The notes below the pieces were generated by a model. It was not told the DNA's origin. It searched no databases and saw nothing but the letters and a program-made list of their open reading frames with translations. Of a stretch of DNA of 64,000 nt, positions 1-8,004 are shown piece by piece (positions within the stretch are counted from its first letter, which is position 1; the number at the start of each line of letters is the position of its first letter). The stretch covers positions 248,001 to 312,000 of the forward strand of contig JAFZBN010000018.1 of assembly GCA_017561715.1 (NCBI GenBank), read 5' to 3'. A program made the translations under genes and the position numbers. Source of the stretch: Clostridiales bacterium. Lineage in GTDB: Bacteria; Bacillota; Clostridia; Saccharofermentanales; Saccharofermentanaceae.

Positions 1-642
1 GCGAGAACGCAGTCTTCGCTTCTCGAATGCATGGAAGAAAAGCAGGTCACCGTTGACGGTGAGACGCATATCCTTCCGCCGCCGTTCCTCGTCATCGCGA
101 CACAGAACCCGATCGAATCTCAGGGCACTTTCCCGCTTCCGGAAGCCCAGCTCGACCGTTTCCTTCTGATGCTGCCGATGGAATATCCGTCCCACGAAGA
201 AAGCATCTCGATCCTGAAGCGTTTCGCGACTTCCGACCCGCTCGAGACTCTCGAGTCCGTCGTTGAGCCGTCCGAGATCCTCGCGATGCAGAAAGAAGCC
301 TCGGAAGTATACGTTTCCGATTCTCTTTACGATTACGCCACCTCGATCGTCGAGGCGACCAGAACCTCTTCCGAAGTCCGTATCGGCGCAAGCCCTCGTG
401 CTCTTCTCGCCCTGGTTTCCGCGGCAAAAGCACTTGCCCTTCTCTCCGGACGTGATTTCGTCACCCCGGATGACATCAAGGATCTGGCTGTCCCGGTACT
501 GGCACACCGCATGCTCATGCAGGGTTCCGGTGCTTTGTCCGCGGACGGAAAGATCATGACCCAGAGAGACCACGCCGCTTCGGTCATCAATTCGATCCTG
601 AACACTATCGACTGCCCGACAGAGAAATTTGAAAAAGCATGA
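1..642 (+). CDS. MoxR-family AAA+ ATPase, C-terminal part (5' end outside window)
   Basis: The open frame is already running at base 1 (it reads ARTQSSLLECMEEKQVT), so the gene starts upstream and only the C-terminal part is present. Visible are the stretch that precedes sensor 1, the sensor-1 motif ATQNP, the EAQLDRFL arginine-finger segment and the C-terminal helical lid. These are typical of MoxR ATPases, chaperone-like AAA+ proteins that act on partner proteins encoded beside them. The Walker A motif must lie outside the window. The stop overlaps the next start by 4 bases (ATGA), so it is translationally coupled to a DUF58 gene, the usual MoxR partner. Family is clear; the substrate is unknown. 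Confidence 0.92.
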   Translation, partial: ARTQSSLLECMEEKQVTVDGETHILPPPFLVIATQNPIESQGTFPLPEAQLDRFLLMLPMEYPSHEESISILKRFATSDPLETLESVVEPSEILAMQKEASEVYVSDSLYDYATSIVEATRTSSEVRIGASPRALLALVSAAKALALLSGRDFVTPDDIKDLAVPVLAHRMLMQGSGALSADGKIMTQRDHAASVINSILNTIDCPTEKFEKA

Positions 643-1772
643 AACTGATCGTCTTTTTGATCCTGCTGGTCCTTCTGACCGGCGTAGAGCTTCTTCTTTA
701 TCGGAAGCGCGCACTGTCCGATCTGTCTTTTCATGTGTCTTTTTCCCGCCCGATCGCCCGTTGCGGCGACATCATCGAGGTCATTGAAGTCGCGCAGAAC
801 AATAAGCGGCTTCCGCTTCCCTTTGTCCTTTTGAAGTTCGAATCACCGGACGCCTTCCAGTTCCTCGACATGAGCAACACTTCCGTGTCTGACCTTTTCT
901 ATCGTGAAGACATGCTGACCATGAAGCCTTTTTCCCGTCACACCAGACGCATCAAGGTCCGCTGCGCCAAGCGCGGCCTGTATTCCTTCGTCCGCGTTAA
1001 TGTCTCCACATCCGACCTTCTGCTTCTGGAAAAGATCACACACACATTCAATAATGACGCGTCGATCACGATCCTTCCGGAAAAGATCACGCCTCCGGAA
1101 ATGCAGACGCTTCTTTCCGTTTCTTACAGCGACCTTCTGGCTCGAAGAACGCCCCTTACGGACCCGATGTCCTTTTCGGGCATCCGCGAATACCGTCCCG
1201 AAGATCCGATGCGTGACATCAACTGGACCGCGACCGCGAAGGCCGGAGATTTCATGGTCAATCAGACCACATCCACATGCCATCGTCAGGTAAGTATCTT
1301 CGTTAACCTCGAGTCCTATAACCTTAAAGATTCCGTGGCGCTCCTGGAAAAATCCATCAGCCTCGCGTATTCATACATGATCGAACTTGGAAACTTGGGT
1401 ATCCCTTCCCGTATCTTCACGAACGGAAAGGATATCTCCACGGGAAGCCCCGTGACCGACATCCTCGCAAGTGACGCGCCGGGACTTCTGCGACGCGGTA
1501 TCGCGCTCGCCAGGATCGATCTTTCCGCGGGTGTCATCCCGTTTTCCGATCTGGTCGAGGAATATCTTCCGGCGACCGGCACCGATGACTATGTCATCGT
1601 CATTTCCCCGAGATATAAGGGACTCGTGCAGGATACGCTCCGAAGCATCCGCGCAAGAAGAGACTCTCTTCTTTGGGTCATGCCGGCATTCCGCACCACG
1701 CCTGAGGTCGAAAATGCCACCGATATCACCGGAAGGTATCTGCGTTGGGAGGTAAAAGGCAATGACCGATAA
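639..1772 (+). CDS. DUF58 domain protein, membrane anchored
   Basis: A 377-residue protein with one N-terminal hydrophobic segment (residues about 2-20) followed by a mainly beta domain and the DUF58 core. The family motif is seen as EYRPEDPMRDINWTATAK near residues 183-200; the von Willebrand A-like fold of this family follows it. DUF58 proteins sit next to MoxR ATPases in many bacteria and are thought to be MoxR clients involved in envelope or stress functions; no reaction is established. The start overlaps the moxR stop (ATGA), and its own end overlaps the next gene by 11 bases, so the three genes form one operon. Confidence 0.88.
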   Translation: MKLIVFLILLVLLTGVELLLYRKRALSDLSFHVSFSRPIARCGDIIEVIEVAQNNKRLPLPFVLLKFESPDAFQFLDMSNTSVSDLFYREDMLTMKPFSRHTRRIKVRCAKRGLYSFVRVNVSTSDLLLLEKITHTFNNDASITILPEKITPPEMQTLLSVSYSDLLARRTPLTDPMSFSGIREYRPEDPMRDINWTATAKAGDFMVNQTTSTCHRQVSIFVNLESYNLKDSVALLEKSISLAYSYMIELGNLGIPSRIFTNGKDISTGSPVTDILASDAPGLLRRGIALARIDLSAGVIPFSDLVEEYLPATGTDDYVIVISPRYKGLVQDTLRSIRARRDSLLWVMPAFRTTPEVENATDITGRYLRWEVKGNDR

Positions 1773-3015
1773 ACCTTCTAACCAAAAACTGATCACGGCG
1801 GGCATCATGCCGGATATCCTGGAATCGCTGGTCACGGCGATCACCTTTGTTTCGCTCGGCATGTTCTGTGTCCTTTATTTCCCGTATCTTTACCTGGGCT
1901 ACGGACACCTTCTGACATTGATCATCGTGACGATCGCGTTCTGTTTCATCCGAAGACTACGGATCAACCAGATCTTCATGATCGGGCTTCACCTTCTGTT
2001 CGGCACGGCGTTCCTGCTACTTCTGCACGTTGTCTTTTTCCAGTATCTGACGAACGATAAAACAAATACCATCTTTGTGGGGATCCTCGTATTCATCCTT
2101 TTTATCTTCTCGATCCTGAAAAGATACAGAAGACGTATCGAGCGGTCAAGCTTCGACAGCGTCGTCGTCGCGCTTTCCGTCCATGTTTTCATGATGCTCG
2201 GATCTACGTTCGGAGCGATCCCGGTCGATCTGTCCACCATTCTTTTCGACGCGATCCTGATCGTGCTTTTGTACTTAAGCGGAAGACAGCTTTCCGTTTT
2301 CGAAAACAGCTATTACCATAACCTGCACTCGTCCACACAGCCGATCCACAGCATCAAGAAGCAAAACTACCTTTCGCTTCTGTATCTTTTCGGCGGAGTG
2401 CTTTTCGCGCTTCTGGCGCTTATCATCGTGCCGATCGATGCTATCCTTTCCGGGCTCAGTCAGCTCATGCCGTATGTCGGTAAATTCTTCGGCTGGCTCA
2501 TCAATGTCCTGTTCTCCTGGATGTCCGACTCGGACCTCGATTCCAACGGTCAGGAAGGCACCCCCATCCAGGATAAGAGAGATACCAACGTCGACAGCAT
2601 CACCGAGATCATTTCCGCGGTCATCGTAACGCTCTTTGTCATCGCGATCGCCGTCGTACTGTTCCGCTTCATGGTGCTCGGTCTTCGCAGTATCTGGAAG
2701 AAATTCCACCTCGCCGAAGGCGACGAGAAGGTCATCGAAAACGAGAACGACGCCGTTATCGACATCATCGAAAAGACCGAGCATAAGAAGGTCAAAAAGA
2801 AGCATCTGGCCAAAGATTTCGGCACCGGCGAAGAAGCGAGGATCCGAAAGAGATACTACCAGACCGTCACGCGCGCCATGCATGCGGGCGTTCCGATCAA
2901 GGACTCCTCTTCCCCGCGTCAGATCGAAAAGCTCTTAAAAGCAAAGGGAGATCCGTCCATCTCTGAACTGACCTCCCAGTACGAATCCATTAGATACAGT
3001 AAGCGCGAAGATTAA
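1762..3015 (+). CDS. Polytopic membrane protein of the MoxR-DUF58 operon
   Basis: A 417-residue protein with about eight predicted membrane segments: roughly six in residues 10-165, one or two around 205-260 and one near 285-310. A charged cytoplasmic tail follows. The tail (RYYQTVTRAMHAG..., then SPRQIEKLL) resembles the DUF4129-like end of the transglutaminase-type membrane proteins that usually form the third gene of MoxR-DUF58 operons. The transglutaminase core itself, with its Cys/His/Asp motifs, is not visible, so this may be a reduced version of that partner. It overlaps the upstream gene by 11 bases. It is convergent with the ROK kinase gene, and the two stop regions overlap by 4 bases. 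Confidence 0.75.
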   Translation: MTDKPSNQKLITAGIMPDILESLVTAITFVSLGMFCVLYFPYLYLGYGHLLTLIIVTIAFCFIRRLRINQIFMIGLHLLFGTAFLLLLHVVFFQYLTNDKTNTIFVGILVFILFIFSILKRYRRRIERSSFDSVVVALSVHVFMMLGSTFGAIPVDLSTILFDAILIVLLYLSGRQLSVFENSYYHNLHSSTQPIHSIKKQNYLSLLYLFGGVLFALLALIIVPIDAILSGLSQLMPYVGKFFGWLINVLFSWMSDSDLDSNGQEGTPIQDKRDTNVDSITEIISAVIVTLFVIAIAVVLFRFMVLGLRSIWKKFHLAEGDEKVIENENDAVIDIIEKTEHKKVKKKHLAKDFGTGEEARIRKRYYQTVTRAMHAGVPIKDSSSPRQIEKLLKAKGDPSISELTSQYESIRYSKRED

Positions 3016-3977
3016 CCCTTCAGCATCTCGTCGATCATGGCGAGCGCGCCGTAAAGGATCGAATCGTCGCCCAGCGCCGCCGTCTTGATCGTCACGGTGT
3101 CCCTGATCGAAGGCATGCAGTAACGGTCCACATCCTTCAGCACTTTTTCAAGGAAAACACTTCCCATGGCTTCCATGACACCACCGCCGAGAACGACCAT
3201 CTCCGGGCTGAATGTGTTGATGAGGTTGCCGATACCGATCGCCAGATAATGGCACGCACGGTCAACGGCTTCGATCGTGACTTCGTCGCCTTCGTCATAT
3301 GCCGCCTTCAGAGCCTTGCTCTTGAAAACGCCTTTTTCAACGGCCTTTGCCATCGATGTGCTTCTGCCTCTTCCTGCCTGGGTACGGATATAATCGGAGA
3401 TGCCCTGCTTACTGGAAAATGCCTCCAGACAGCCTCGCTGTCCGCAGTTGCACTTCGGTCCTTCCGGATCGAGCACCATGTGGCCGCACTCCGCGCCCTT
3501 ATCGAGGTGTCCCGTAAAGAGCTTTCCGTCTACGATAAGACCAGCGCCCATGCCGGTTCCGACAAACAGTCCTACGACCTGCGTAAGTCCTTTTGCCGCA
3601 CCGTATTTCCATTCACCGTAAACACCGACGTTTACGTCATTTCCGATGAAGAAAGGCACCTTGAACGTCTTTTCGATCGCCTTCTTGATCTCATAATTTC
3701 TCCAGGGAAGATTCGGGCTGAAAAGCACGATTCCCTTTTCGATATTGATGACGCCCGGCGCGCCGGCGGCGATCGCCGCGACATCCTTGATGGAGATCTT
3801 ATACTCGGAGATCAGCTGTTCGACCAGTGAAATGATCGTGTTCTCAATGTTCTGAGAATCGTCTCCGCTAGCTTTTGTCTTTTTCTTGACGCGATAAACG
3901 ATCTCGCGTTTGCTGTTAAAGATTACGCCCAGCACCTTTGTGCCACCGATATCCAGACAGATATAATACTTGGCCAT
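3012..3977 (-). CDS. ROK-family sugar kinase, probable glucokinase
   Basis: A cytoplasmic ROK kinase that probably phosphorylates glucose or a related hexose with ATP. The N-terminal phosphate-binding motif is DIGGTKVLG. The sugar-binding and zinc signature is GAECGHM followed by CNCGQRGCLE, the CxCGxxGCxE motif of ROK enzymes. There is no N-terminal helix-turn-helix, so it is a kinase and not a ROK repressor. A GTG start at 3983 would overlap the upstream stop as GTGA, but the AGGAG site lies only 2 bases from it. The ATG at 3977 has an 8-base spacer and is preferred (321 residues). Substrate is inferred from family only. It follows a small membrane protein gene in the same direction. Confidence 0.88.
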   Translation of the reverse strand: MAKYYICLDIGGTKVLGVIFNSKREIVYRVKKKTKASGDDSQNIENTIISLVEQLISEYKISIKDVAAIAAGAPGVINIEKGIVLFSPNLPWRNYEIKKAIEKTFKVPFFIGNDVNVGVYGEWKYGAAKGLTQVVGLFVGTGMGAGLIVDGKLFTGHLDKGAECGHMVLDPEGPKCNCGQRGCLEAFSSKQGISDYIRTQAGRGRSTSMAKAVEKGVFKSKALKAAYDEGDEVTIEAVDRACHYLAIGIGNLINTFSPEMVVLGGGVMEAMGSVFLEKVLKDVDRYCMPSIRDTVTIKTAALGDDSILYGALAMIDEMLKG

Positions 3978-3979
3978 AT

Positions 3980-4348
3980 TCACTTCTCCTTTCGCTTCTC
4001 GAGTTCGTCAATTAAAGTATAGAGCGTCTGCACACCGTTTTCCAGATGAAAATAGTGAACAATGTAAGGGATCAGAAGTGATACGATCAGGGCCAGAAGC
4101 AGAAGGATATAGATTTCCTCCGAAAGGAGGAAGATCCCGAATACAAGCAGCATCGACAGTGCGAACAGCACGGTCACGATCAGATGGATGAGCCTTTCGT
4201 GCTGAAACCACGGAAGCCATCTTTGCATATACAAAAGCAGGTCGTTGAGCCTGCTTTGATCGCCGCTCGCACCACCTGCCGTTGTTGCGTCGTATTCCTT
4301 CAGAAACTTTTCTGCCTCGTCAATAAGCTTTTTCAGTTTCTTCCACAT
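3980..4348 (-). CDS. Small membrane protein of unknown function
   Basis: A 122-residue protein I do not recognise. The N-terminal third is charged and probably forms a coiled coil (MWKKLKKLIDEAEKFLKEY). Two closely spaced hydrophobic segments follow (about residues 55-75 and 79-96), then a short charged tail ending EKRKEK. This suggests a hairpin membrane protein with both ends in the cytoplasm. A GAGG ribosome binding site precedes the ATG. It lies between clpX and the ROK kinase gene on the same strand, and its TGA can overlap the alternative GTG of the kinase gene, so co-translation with the kinase is possible. No function is assigned. Confidence 0.7.
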   Translation of the reverse strand: MWKKLKKLIDEAEKFLKEYDATTAGGASGDQSRLNDLLLYMQRWLPWFQHERLIHLIVTVLFALSMLLVFGIFLLSEEIYILLLLALIVSLLIPYIVHYFHLENGVQTLYTLIDELEKRKEK

Positions 4349-4369
4349 ACTTTATTTCCTCTTAGTCTG

Positions 4370-5683
4370 TCACGCGCCCTTTTCTTCCTGCTTCTCTCTT
4401 GAGGTGCGCTGCTTCTTCGGCTTCGCGCCTTTGATGAGTTCAGGACGCTTGCCCTCAGTGACACAGTCCTTGTGGACGATGCACTTTACGGCATCCTGCT
4501 GGGACGGAACATCGTACATGATGTCCATCATGAGATCTTCAAGGATCGCGCGAAGACCTCTGGCGCCGGTCTTTCTCTCGATCGCCTTCTTCGCGATCTC
4601 AACAACGGCGTCATCGTCGAACTCGAGCTCGACACCGTCCATCTTCAGCATCTTCCAGTACTGCTTAAGAAGCGCGTTCTTCGGCTCTCTTAAGATACGG
4701 ATAAGAGCTTCTTCATCAAGACCGTCCAAAGTTACGTTGATCGGCACACGACCGATGAACTCAGGGATCAGGCCGAACTTCATGAGGTCCTGCGGAACGA
4801 GCTGCGAGAGCCATTCGCCCGCCTGCTTTTCCTGCTGGGAAACGATCTCGGCGCCAAAGCCGAAGTTCTTCTTACCTACGCGCTGCTCGATGATCTTTTC
4901 GAGTCCGTCAAAAGCACCGCCGCAGATGAACAGGATGTTCGTTGTATCGATCTGGATGAACTCCTGGTGCGGGTGCTTTCTTCCGCCTTGCGGAGGAACG
5001 TTTGCGACCGTGCTCTCCAGGATCTTCAGAAGTGCCTGCTGAACACCCTCACCACTAACGTCTCTCGTGATGGAAGGATTCTCGGACTTCTTCGTGATCT
5101 TGTCGATCTCGTCGATATAGATGATACCGCGCTGTGCGGATTCAACATCATAGTCAGCCGCCTGAAGGAGCTTCAGAAGGATGTTCTCTACATCCTCACC
5201 GACGTAGCCGGCTTCTGTCAGTGTCGTCGCGTCGGCAATGGCAAAAGGAACATTGAGGGCACGAGCCAGTGTCTGGGCAAGAAGAGTCTTACCGCAGCCT
5301 GTCGGTCCGATCAGAAGGATATTACTCTTCGTCAGCTCAATGTCGTCAGATGTATTGAACTTGGAAAAAGCACGCTTGTAGTGGTTATATACCGCGACGG
5401 CAAGCGCTTTTTTCGCCTGATCCTGTCCGATGACGTATTCATCCAGCGCAGCTTTGAGTTCTGCCGGAGTCGGCAGGTGATCTTTCTGCTTTCCGCCCGA
5501 AGACTTCGACGGCTTAAAACCGACCTCGTCCTCTGCAAGGATCGACTCGCAGATCATCACGCACTCATTACAGATGTAGATACCCGGCGGGCCCGCAAGC
5601 ATACGGGATACCTCGTTCTCTCCCTTACCGCAGAAAGAACAATGAATGATACCGTCAAAATCCAGTATATCGTCTTTACTCAT
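4370..5683 (-). CDS. clpX: ClpX, ATP-binding unfoldase subunit of ClpXP
   Basis: AAA+ unfoldase that recognises tagged proteins and feeds them to the ClpP peptidase in the cytoplasm. The N-terminal zinc-binding domain has the four cysteines C15, C18, C38 and C41. Walker A is GPTGCGKT, Walker [11 protein letters not shown], and the pore-loop region and sensor-2 arginine (TGARGLR) are present. Length (437 residues) is normal. A TTGAAA/TAACAT promoter lies about 60-90 bases upstream. In many Clostridia the order is tig-clpP-clpX; here tig is next upstream but separated by its own terminator, and no clpP is present in between, so ClpP must be encoded elsewhere. Confidence 0.97.
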   Translation of the reverse strand: MSKDDILDFDGIIHCSFCGKGENEVSRMLAGPPGIYICNECVMICESILAEDEVGFKPSKSSGGKQKDHLPTPAELKAALDEYVIGQDQAKKALAVAVYNHYKRAFSKFNTSDDIELTKSNILLIGPTGCGKTLLAQTLARALNVPFAIADATTLTEAGYVGEDVENILLKLLQAADYDVESAQRGIIYIDEIDKITKKSENPSITRDVSGEGVQQALLKILESTVANVPPQGGRKHPHQEFIQIDTTNILFICGGAFDGLEKIIEQRVGKKNFGFGAEIVSQQEKQAGEWLSQLVPQDLMKFGLIPEFIGRVPINVTLDGLDEEALIRILREPKNALLKQYWKMLKMDGVELEFDDDAVVEIAKKAIERKTGARGLRAILEDLMMDIMYDVPSQQDAVKCIVHKDCVTEGKRPELIKGAKPKKQRTSREKQEEKGA

Positions 5684-5745
5684 ATAGACCCCTCACAAAT
5701 GCAGGAACGCCAGATCGACGCTCCTCGCGCATGTATTCTTATACC

Positions 5746-5774
5746 ATGTTAACCTAACTGAAAAAGTCTTTCAA
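5746..5774 (-). promoter_or_regulatory. SigA-type promoter for clpX
   Basis: On the minus strand TTGAAA (5769-5774) and TAACAT (5746-5751) are separated by 17 bases. The position fits transcription of clpX, and the promoter lies downstream of the tig terminator, so clpX is expressed independently of tig. Confidence 0.6.
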
Positions 5775-5821
5775 TTAATCTATGTTACGAATCCTTTTCA
5801 TTTTGTTCGACAAGAACTGCA

Positions 5822-5862
5822 AATGAAAAGGACTGCCGCCTGTGAAAGCGGCAGTCCTTGAA
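5822..5862 (-). terminator. Rho-independent terminator of tig
   Basis: A near-perfect hairpin (AAGGACTGCCGC pairing with GCGGCAGTCCTT) lies about 20 bases after the tig stop and is followed on the minus strand by TTTT. It separates tig from clpX. Confidence 0.85.
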
Positions 5863-5883
5863 ATTCAAAATGATCGGGAAGAA

Positions 5884-7206
5884 TTACTCTTCAGTCTTCT
5901 CTTCATTCTTCTCCTCAGCCTTCGGCTCAGTCTTTACAGCCTTTGCAGTAAGAGCGTCAACTGTCTTTCTGCCGATGATGCTGTCACGGATGAACTGATC
6001 GTTATCCTTGATGCGCTCCATGAAGTCTTCTTTCTTGAGGCCGTAAGAGGAAGCGATCTTCTCAGCTTCTTCTTCAACGTCAGCGTCAGTTGCTTCGATG
6101 TTCATCGCCTTACCGCAAGCCTCGAGCACGAGAGAGCTCTTAACACGATTTTCAGCCATTGTCTTCAGGCCTGCACGATACTCTTCCATGGACTGACCCA
6201 TGTACTGGAGGTATGTGTTGAGGTCCAGACCCTGGGAACGCATACGATAGTTCTGCTCGTCGAGCATGCTGTCGATCTCTGTCTCGACCATGCAATCCGG
6301 GATCTCAACCTTCGCGTTCTCGCAAACGACCTTAACGACTTCGTTCTCGAAACGCTCCTGAGCAGACTTCTCAGCCTGCTCTGTCTGTGTCTTCTTGATA
6401 TCAGCCTTGTACTCGTCGAGAGTATCGAACTCGGAAACGTCCTTAGCGAAATCATCATCGAGCTCCGGAAGTTCCTTGACCTTGATCGCGTGGATCTTGA
6501 TCTGGAATGTAGCTTCCTTACCCTTGAGGTTCTCAGCGTGATAATCTTCCGGGAAAGTAACCGTGATCGGGAACTCTTCGTCGATGTTGTGTCCGATGAG
6601 CTGCTCTTCGAAGCCCGGGATGAAAGAGTTGGAACCGATCTTGAGATCGTGACCCTCAGCCTTTCCGCCGTCAAAAGCAACACCGTCTACGAAACCTTCG
6701 AAGTCGATCGTTACTGTATCACCATCTTCAACGCCACGGCCTTCAACCGGAACCATACGGCCGTTTCTGTCCTGAATGCGCTTGAGTTCAGCATCTACTG
6801 TCTCGTCGGAAGGAGCGATAAAGCGGTATTCAGCTTCAACACCCTCGTACTTGCCGAGCTCTACTTCCGGCTTAACTGTTACGGAAATAGTGTACTTCAT
6901 GCCCTTATCTTCACCGATCTCCTGAACGTCGAGTTCCGGACGGGAAACTACCTGAAGGTCATTCTCCTTAACTGCAGCAGCGTATGCCGGGTTTACGATG
7001 AAATCGATCGCGTCATCGTAAAGAACACCCTCACCGTAGTACTGCTTAACGAGTTTCAGCGGTGCCTTGCCCTTACGGAAACCGGGGATCTGAAAACGAT
7101 TCTTATTCTTGTTAAAGGACTTCTGAAGTGCGTCCTTAAATTCTTCCGGGGATGCTTCTAATGAGATAACGACGATATTGTTATCCTTCTTCTCAACAGA
7201 TGCCAT
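5884..7206 (-). CDS. tig: Trigger factor, ribosome-associated chaperone and prolyl isomerase
   Basis: Ribosome-bound chaperone that receives nascent chains. The N-terminal ribosome-binding domain has the signature IPGFRKGKAP near residues 39-48. A FKBP-type isomerase domain follows (GDTVTIDFEGFVDG...IPGFEEQLIG, about residues 155-210), then the long helical C-terminal chaperone domain and a charged glutamate/lysine-rich tail. The ATG at 7221 would place the ribosome binding site inside the coding region. The ATG at 7206 has GGAGGAG 6 bases upstream and is preferred, giving 440 residues, normal for the family. It has its own promoter (7255-7283) and terminator (5822-5862). Confidence 0.96.
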   Translation of the reverse strand: MASVEKKDNNIVVISLEASPEEFKDALQKSFNKNKNRFQIPGFRKGKAPLKLVKQYYGEGVLYDDAIDFIVNPAYAAAVKENDLQVVSRPELDVQEIGEDKGMKYTISVTVKPEVELGKYEGVEAEYRFIAPSDETVDAELKRIQDRNGRMVPVEGRGVEDGDTVTIDFEGFVDGVAFDGGKAEGHDLKIGSNSFIPGFEEQLIGHNIDEEFPITVTFPEDYHAENLKGKEATFQIKIHAIKVKELPELDDDFAKDVSEFDTLDEYKADIKKTQTEQAEKSAQERFENEVVKVVCENAKVEIPDCMVETEIDSMLDEQNYRMRSQGLDLNTYLQYMGQSMEEYRAGLKTMAENRVKSSLVLEACGKAMNIEATDADVEEEAEKIASSYGLKKEDFMERIKDNDQFIRDSIIGRKTVDALTAKAVKTEPKAEEKNEEKTEE

Positions 7207-7254
7207 ATCTATCTCCTCCATATATATAATATAAATCTAGTCACACGAACAGGT

Positions 7255-7283
7255 ATTTTATCACAGACTTTCAAGTAATTCAA
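7255..7283 (-). promoter_or_regulatory. SigA-type promoter for tig
   Basis: On the minus strand TTGAAT (7278-7283) and TAAAAT (7255-7260) are separated by 17 bases. The -10 also has an upstream TG (extended -10). It lies about 50 bases upstream of the tig start. Confidence 0.6.
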
Positions 7284-7357
7284 TCATTTCCTTTTGTGGA
7301 TTCGGGACTCGTCTCATAATATGCAGAAGTAACGGCGCAGGTAGCATCGGCATTCAT

Positions 7358-7987
7358 TCAAGCAAGCGAAAAGCCCATTTCCTGACAGATCGTTTCTATC
7401 TCTGCGGTTTCTTGGGAATTCCAGCCCTCAAGACTAAAACGCATCTCATCCTTGCAGGCGTTCACAAACAGGTATGTCTCTCCGTCTTCATCTTGGCAAT
7501 AGTATGCCGTCAAAAGATAGTCCTCACCATCCGAACGGATATCTTTCGTCACCAGATCCTCCTCATACCATCCGCCATAATCCAGTATTTCCTTATACGA
7601 GTCTTCGGCTTCTTTTGCCGTATTGTATTTCACGGCAAATGCATGAGCGCGGTTTTCTTTACACTCAAAACACGGATTATCGCCATACGTGCCCTCTTTC
7701 ATTTCAACGCCTGCCTTTTTGCATGCAGCCAAGAAGGTGTCTTCCAAGGAAGCATCTTCTTTCTTTTCGGACACTTCCGAAGAGGACTCACTTGTTTCAC
7801 TGATCGTTGTCTTTTCAGTCTCGGATCCATCTGTTTCTGTTGTTTTCGAAGATGGTTCCACAGATTCCGTCGTTTCCGAATCCGACTCAGGTTTATCCTT
7901 AGTCTCCTTGGTTTTGTTCGCCGCGCATCCGGCAGAAAACGCCATTAAACAAATAGCAAATACAACTCCGATTACTCTCTTTTTCAT
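7358..7987 (-). CDS. Small lipoprotein with Ser/Thr/Glu-rich linker
   Basis: A 209-residue secreted lipoprotein of unknown function. It has a signal peptide with lipobox FSAGC (Cys near residue 21). A long low-complexity linker rich in Lys, Glu, Ser and Thr (about residues 24-78) is followed by a globular domain of about 125 residues with conserved-looking aromatic and Cys positions. The linker probably spans the cell wall. It lies 17 bases downstream of the solute-binding-like lipoprotein gene on the same strand, suggesting co-expression. The local base composition is clearly AT-richer than the flanking housekeeping genes. I do not recognise the C-terminal domain. Confidence 0.75.
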   Translation of the reverse strand: MKKRVIGVVFAICLMAFSAGCAANKTKETKDKPESDSETTESVEPSSKTTETDGSETEKTTISETSESSSEVSEKKEDASLEDTFLAACKKAGVEMKEGTYGDNPCFECKENRAHAFAVKYNTAKEAEDSYKEILDYGGWYEEDLVTKDIRSDGEDYLLTAYYCQDEDGETYLFVNACKDEMRFSLEGWNSQETAEIETICQEMGFSLA

Positions 7988-8004
7988 TACTGTTTCTCCT
8001 TTTT

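Noticed and set aside
5842..7161. Long plus-strand open frame opposite tig
   Set aside because: It lies antisense to trigger factor in a shadow frame; tig has clear domains and signals.
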